Assembly (NCBI GenBank): GCA_038146865.1
Contig: JAYQSL010000001.1
Location: forward strand, 62,001-126,000
Direction of reading: 5' to 3'
Source: GCA-2709075 sp038146865
Lineage (GTDB): Bacteria > Pseudomonadota > Alphaproteobacteria > MPNO01 > UBA2964
Length of the DNA stretch: 64,000 nt
This document shows, one piece after another, positions 62,210 to 64,000 of this stretch. The notes beneath the pieces were generated by a model, which saw only the letters and a program-made list of their open reading frames with translations, did no database searches and had not been told where the DNA came from. The translations under genes and the position numbers were made by a program. Every line of letters starts with the position of its first letter. The first letter of the stretch is position 1.

Positions 62210-62770
62210 TTGAACAATACAGATAACAATACCTGGCATGGAACCACTATCCTGTCGGTTCGAAAAGCGAACAAAGTTGTCTTAGCAGGAGACGGGCAAG
62301 TTACCCTCGGAGCCACGGTTATAAAAGGAACAGCTCGAAAAGTCCGAAAGATCGGGGACGGGTCTATCGTAGCCGGATTTGCGGGGGCTACGGCAGATGC
62401 TTTCACTCTTTTTGAGCGATTAGAAGGCAAGTTGGAAGAACATCCTGGCCAATTACGACGCGCTTGCGTCGAATTGGCGAAAGATTGGAGAACTGACCGT
62501 TACCTCCGACGTCTTGAAGCGATGATGGCAGTGATCGATAAAGCTGAGTCACTTGTGCTTACCGGAACGGGCGATGTGCTAGAACCAGACGATGGAATTA
62601 TCGGTATCGGATCAGGTGGTTCTTATGCTCTTGCCGCCGCAAGAGCCATAATTGATGTTGAAGCATTTGACGCAGAAGCCATTGCTCGAAAGGCTATGGG
62701 AATAGCGGCCGAGATATGCGTATATACCAATACCAACTTAACAATCGAGAGTATCGACACAAGTGTCTAG
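62210..62770 (+). CDS. hslV: ATP-dependent protease subunit HslV
   Basis: Proteolytic core of the HslVU heat-shock protease. The 186 residues start with TTG after GGAGG. An 11-residue N-terminal stretch precedes Thr12, the catalytic N-terminal threonine expected after processing (HG-TTILSVRK). The rest is the standard threonine-protease fold (GDGQVTLGATVIKGTARKVR, GFAGATADAF). It overlaps hslU by eight bases. Confidence 0.96.
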   Translation: MNNTDNNTWHGTTILSVRKANKVVLAGDGQVTLGATVIKGTARKVRKIGDGSIVAGFAGATADAFTLFERLEGKLEEHPGQLRRACVELAKDWRTDRYLRRLEAMMAVIDKAESLVLTGTGDVLEPDDGIIGIGSGGSYALAAARAIIDVEAFDAEAIARKAMGIAAEICVYTNTNLTIESIDTSV

Positions 62771-64000
62771 TTTTAGCCCTAGAGAGATTGTTTCTGAACT
62801 TAACAGATATATCGTCGGACAAGATGACGCCAAAAGAGCAGTAGCTGTTGCCCTAAGAAACCGTTGGCGCCGTCAACAATTAGAAGATGATTTAAAGGAA
62901 GAGGTTCTCCCAAAAAATATCTTAATGATTGGCCCAACAGGGGTTGGCAAAACCGAAATCGCGCGGCGCCTTGCTAGGCTAGCCCAAGCGCCATTTATTA
63001 AAGTAGAAGCAACCAAATTTACTGAGGTTGGATATGTGGGCCGCGATGTTGAACAAATTATTCGAGACCTTTTAGAAAACGCAATACATGAAACCAGAGA
63101 ACGGCAACGCAAAGCAGTTGTAGCGAAGGCAGAATTAGCCGCAGAAGAACGAGTTATAACCGCACTTGTAGGAGAAAATGCAAGTTCCGAAACCCGGCAA
63201 AAATTCAGAAAAATGCTACGTGAAGGTGCCCTAGATGACCGGGAAATAGAGATCGAGACTTCCGCACCCGCAGGATCATCAATGCCTACTTTTGAAATTC
63301 CAGGGATGCCGGGGGCCCAAATGGGAATGCTGGATCTCAGCGACATGTTAGGAAAAGCATTCGGGGGGCAAAAAACTAAAAGGAAAATGACAGTTGGCGA
63401 GTCATACGAGGTTTTAATCGCGGATGAGAGCGATAATTTACTCGAAGAGGAAAACATTGTCAGAAACGCTATCGAGGCAGTGGAGCAAAATGGAATTGTA
63501 TTTCTCGATGAAATCGACAAAATCTGTGCAAGATCAGATCGCCATGGAGCTGATGTTAGTCGCGAGGGAGTGCAGAGGGATCTACTGCCTTTAATAGAAG
63601 GAACAACCGTGTCAACCAAACATGGGCCCGTAAAAACCGACCACGTCCTTTTCCTGGCATCTGGCGCATTTCATCTATCCAAACCATCCGATCTTCTGCC
63701 TGAGCTGCAGGGTCGTCTCCCGATTAGGGTAGAATTAAAGGCCCTTAGCGTGGATGATTTACAATCTATTTTAACCGAGCCCGAGGCCAGTCTAGTCAGA
63801 CAATACAAAGCTTTGCTCGCAACCGAAGATGTTACTCTGGAATTTAGTGACTCCGCTATCCGGGAAATAGCCAGTGTCGCAGCTGAAATTAATCAGTCGG
63901 TGGAAAATATCGGCGCTCGGCGCCTTCAAACTATCTTAGAGAAACTACTGGAAGACATAAGCTTTACAGCTACAGATAGAGCTGGTGAGGTCGTTACTAT
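62763..64000 (+). CDS. hslU: HslU ATPase subunit, cut by window edge
   Basis: AAA+ unfoldase of HslVU, C-terminus outside the window. From the GTG at 62763 there are 412 residues of about 435. Walker A GPTGVGKT is near residue 60, Walker B FLDEIDK is near residue 250, and the I-domain insertion lies between about 110 and 240. The start overlaps hslV by eight bases, so synthesis is coupled. The sensor and C-terminal part IGARRLQTILEKL is near the edge. Confidence 0.95.
   Translation, partial: MSSFSPREIVSELNRYIVGQDDAKRAVAVALRNRWRRQQLEDDLKEEVLPKNILMIGPTGVGKTEIARRLARLAQAPFIKVEATKFTEVGYVGRDVEQIIRDLLENAIHETRERQRKAVVAKAELAAEERVITALVGENASSETRQKFRKMLREGALDDREIEIETSAPAGSSMPTFEIPGMPGAQMGMLDLSDMLGKAFGGQKTKRKMTVGESYEVLIADESDNLLEEENIVRNAIEAVEQNGIVFLDEIDKICARSDRHGADVSREGVQRDLLPLIEGTTVSTKHGPVKTDHVLFLASGAFHLSKPSDLLPELQGRLPIRVELKALSVDDLQSILTEPEASLVRQYKALLATEDVTLEFSDSAIREIASVAAEINQSVENIGARRLQTILEKLLEDISFTATDRAGEVVT

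Noticed and set aside
1..64000. tRNA genes, CRISPR arrays, prophage or IS elements
   Set aside because: No T-loop-like sequences in gene-free gaps, no spaced direct repeats, and no transposase or integrase reading frames were found by eye.

Overview
The window is a 64-kb piece of an alphaproteobacterial chromosome of moderate GC content (mid-40s percent by eye). The evidence is gene content and order: tsaB-rimI / miaB-phoH-ybeY-corC-lnt / metK-trmB / rimP-nusA-rnpM-infB-rbfA-truB-rpsO-pnp, maeB/mutS-glnD-murJ-trpS, hrcA-grpE / dnaK-dnaJ-dapB with rph-rdgB-hemW divergent, the LpoA-like gene/rsmI/BON/gshB block, and hisB-DUF2628-hisH-hisA-hisF-hisE next to hslVU. An Irr-type Fur regulator and FabA/FabB/FabI also fit this class. 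I would not name a genus; a Rhodospirillales-like or marine planktonic lineage is plausible but unproven. No tRNA, rRNA, CRISPR array, insertion sequence, integrase or phage gene was seen, and no gene-free stretch exceeds about 300 bases.

Layout. 1-1305: a truncated 2-hydroxyacid dehydrogenase and an exported SH3 protein. 1421-7084: a redox/iron block of rubrerythrin, an Fe-S oxidoreductase and a DUF3501 protein (one strand, one cassette), preceded by irr and the unsaturated-fatty-acid genes fabA-fabB-fabI. 7340-18743: the large translation/RNA operon (pnp, rpsO, truB, rbfA, infB, rnpM-like, nusA, rimP) and then trmB-metK, separated by a clear intrinsic terminator. 18922-26056: cell-envelope and tRNA-modification genes (lnt, corC, ybeY, phoH, miaB, rimI, tsaB) with a small TusA-like gene on the opposite strand. 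26115-28815: three peptidoglycan/polysaccharide enzymes. 29014-38794: trpS, murJ, glnD, mutS and a divergent malic enzyme. 39028-44323: AmpG-like transporter, adenosine kinase, EI24 membrane protein, bactofilin, a broken lipoprotein gene, nth and DUF2244. 44349-52970: dapB, dnaJ, dnaK, grpE, hrcA and divergent rph-rdgB-hemW. 52976-57289: LpoA-like lipoprotein, rsmI, BON lipoprotein, gshB. 57384-61939: histidine operon. 62210-64000: hslV and most of hslU.

The most notable points are: (i) three genes broken by apparent single-base indels (miaB, glnD, and a lipoprotein gene that has also lost its ATG), which are either real lesions or assembly errors; (ii) the rubrerythrin/Fe-S oxidoreductase/DUF3501 cassette, whose function is not established, with an Irr-box-like sequence in front and a long hairpin between its first two genes; (iii) a MaeB-type malic enzyme that stops where the usual phosphotransacetylase domain would start; (iv) a Glu-to-Asp change in the HisH catalytic triad; (v) a perfect inverted repeat overlapping a heat-shock-like -10 element upstream of dnaK; (vi) absence of the Fur, Xre-type regulator and YraN genes from positions where relatives usually carry them. 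Otherwise this is a housekeeping region.
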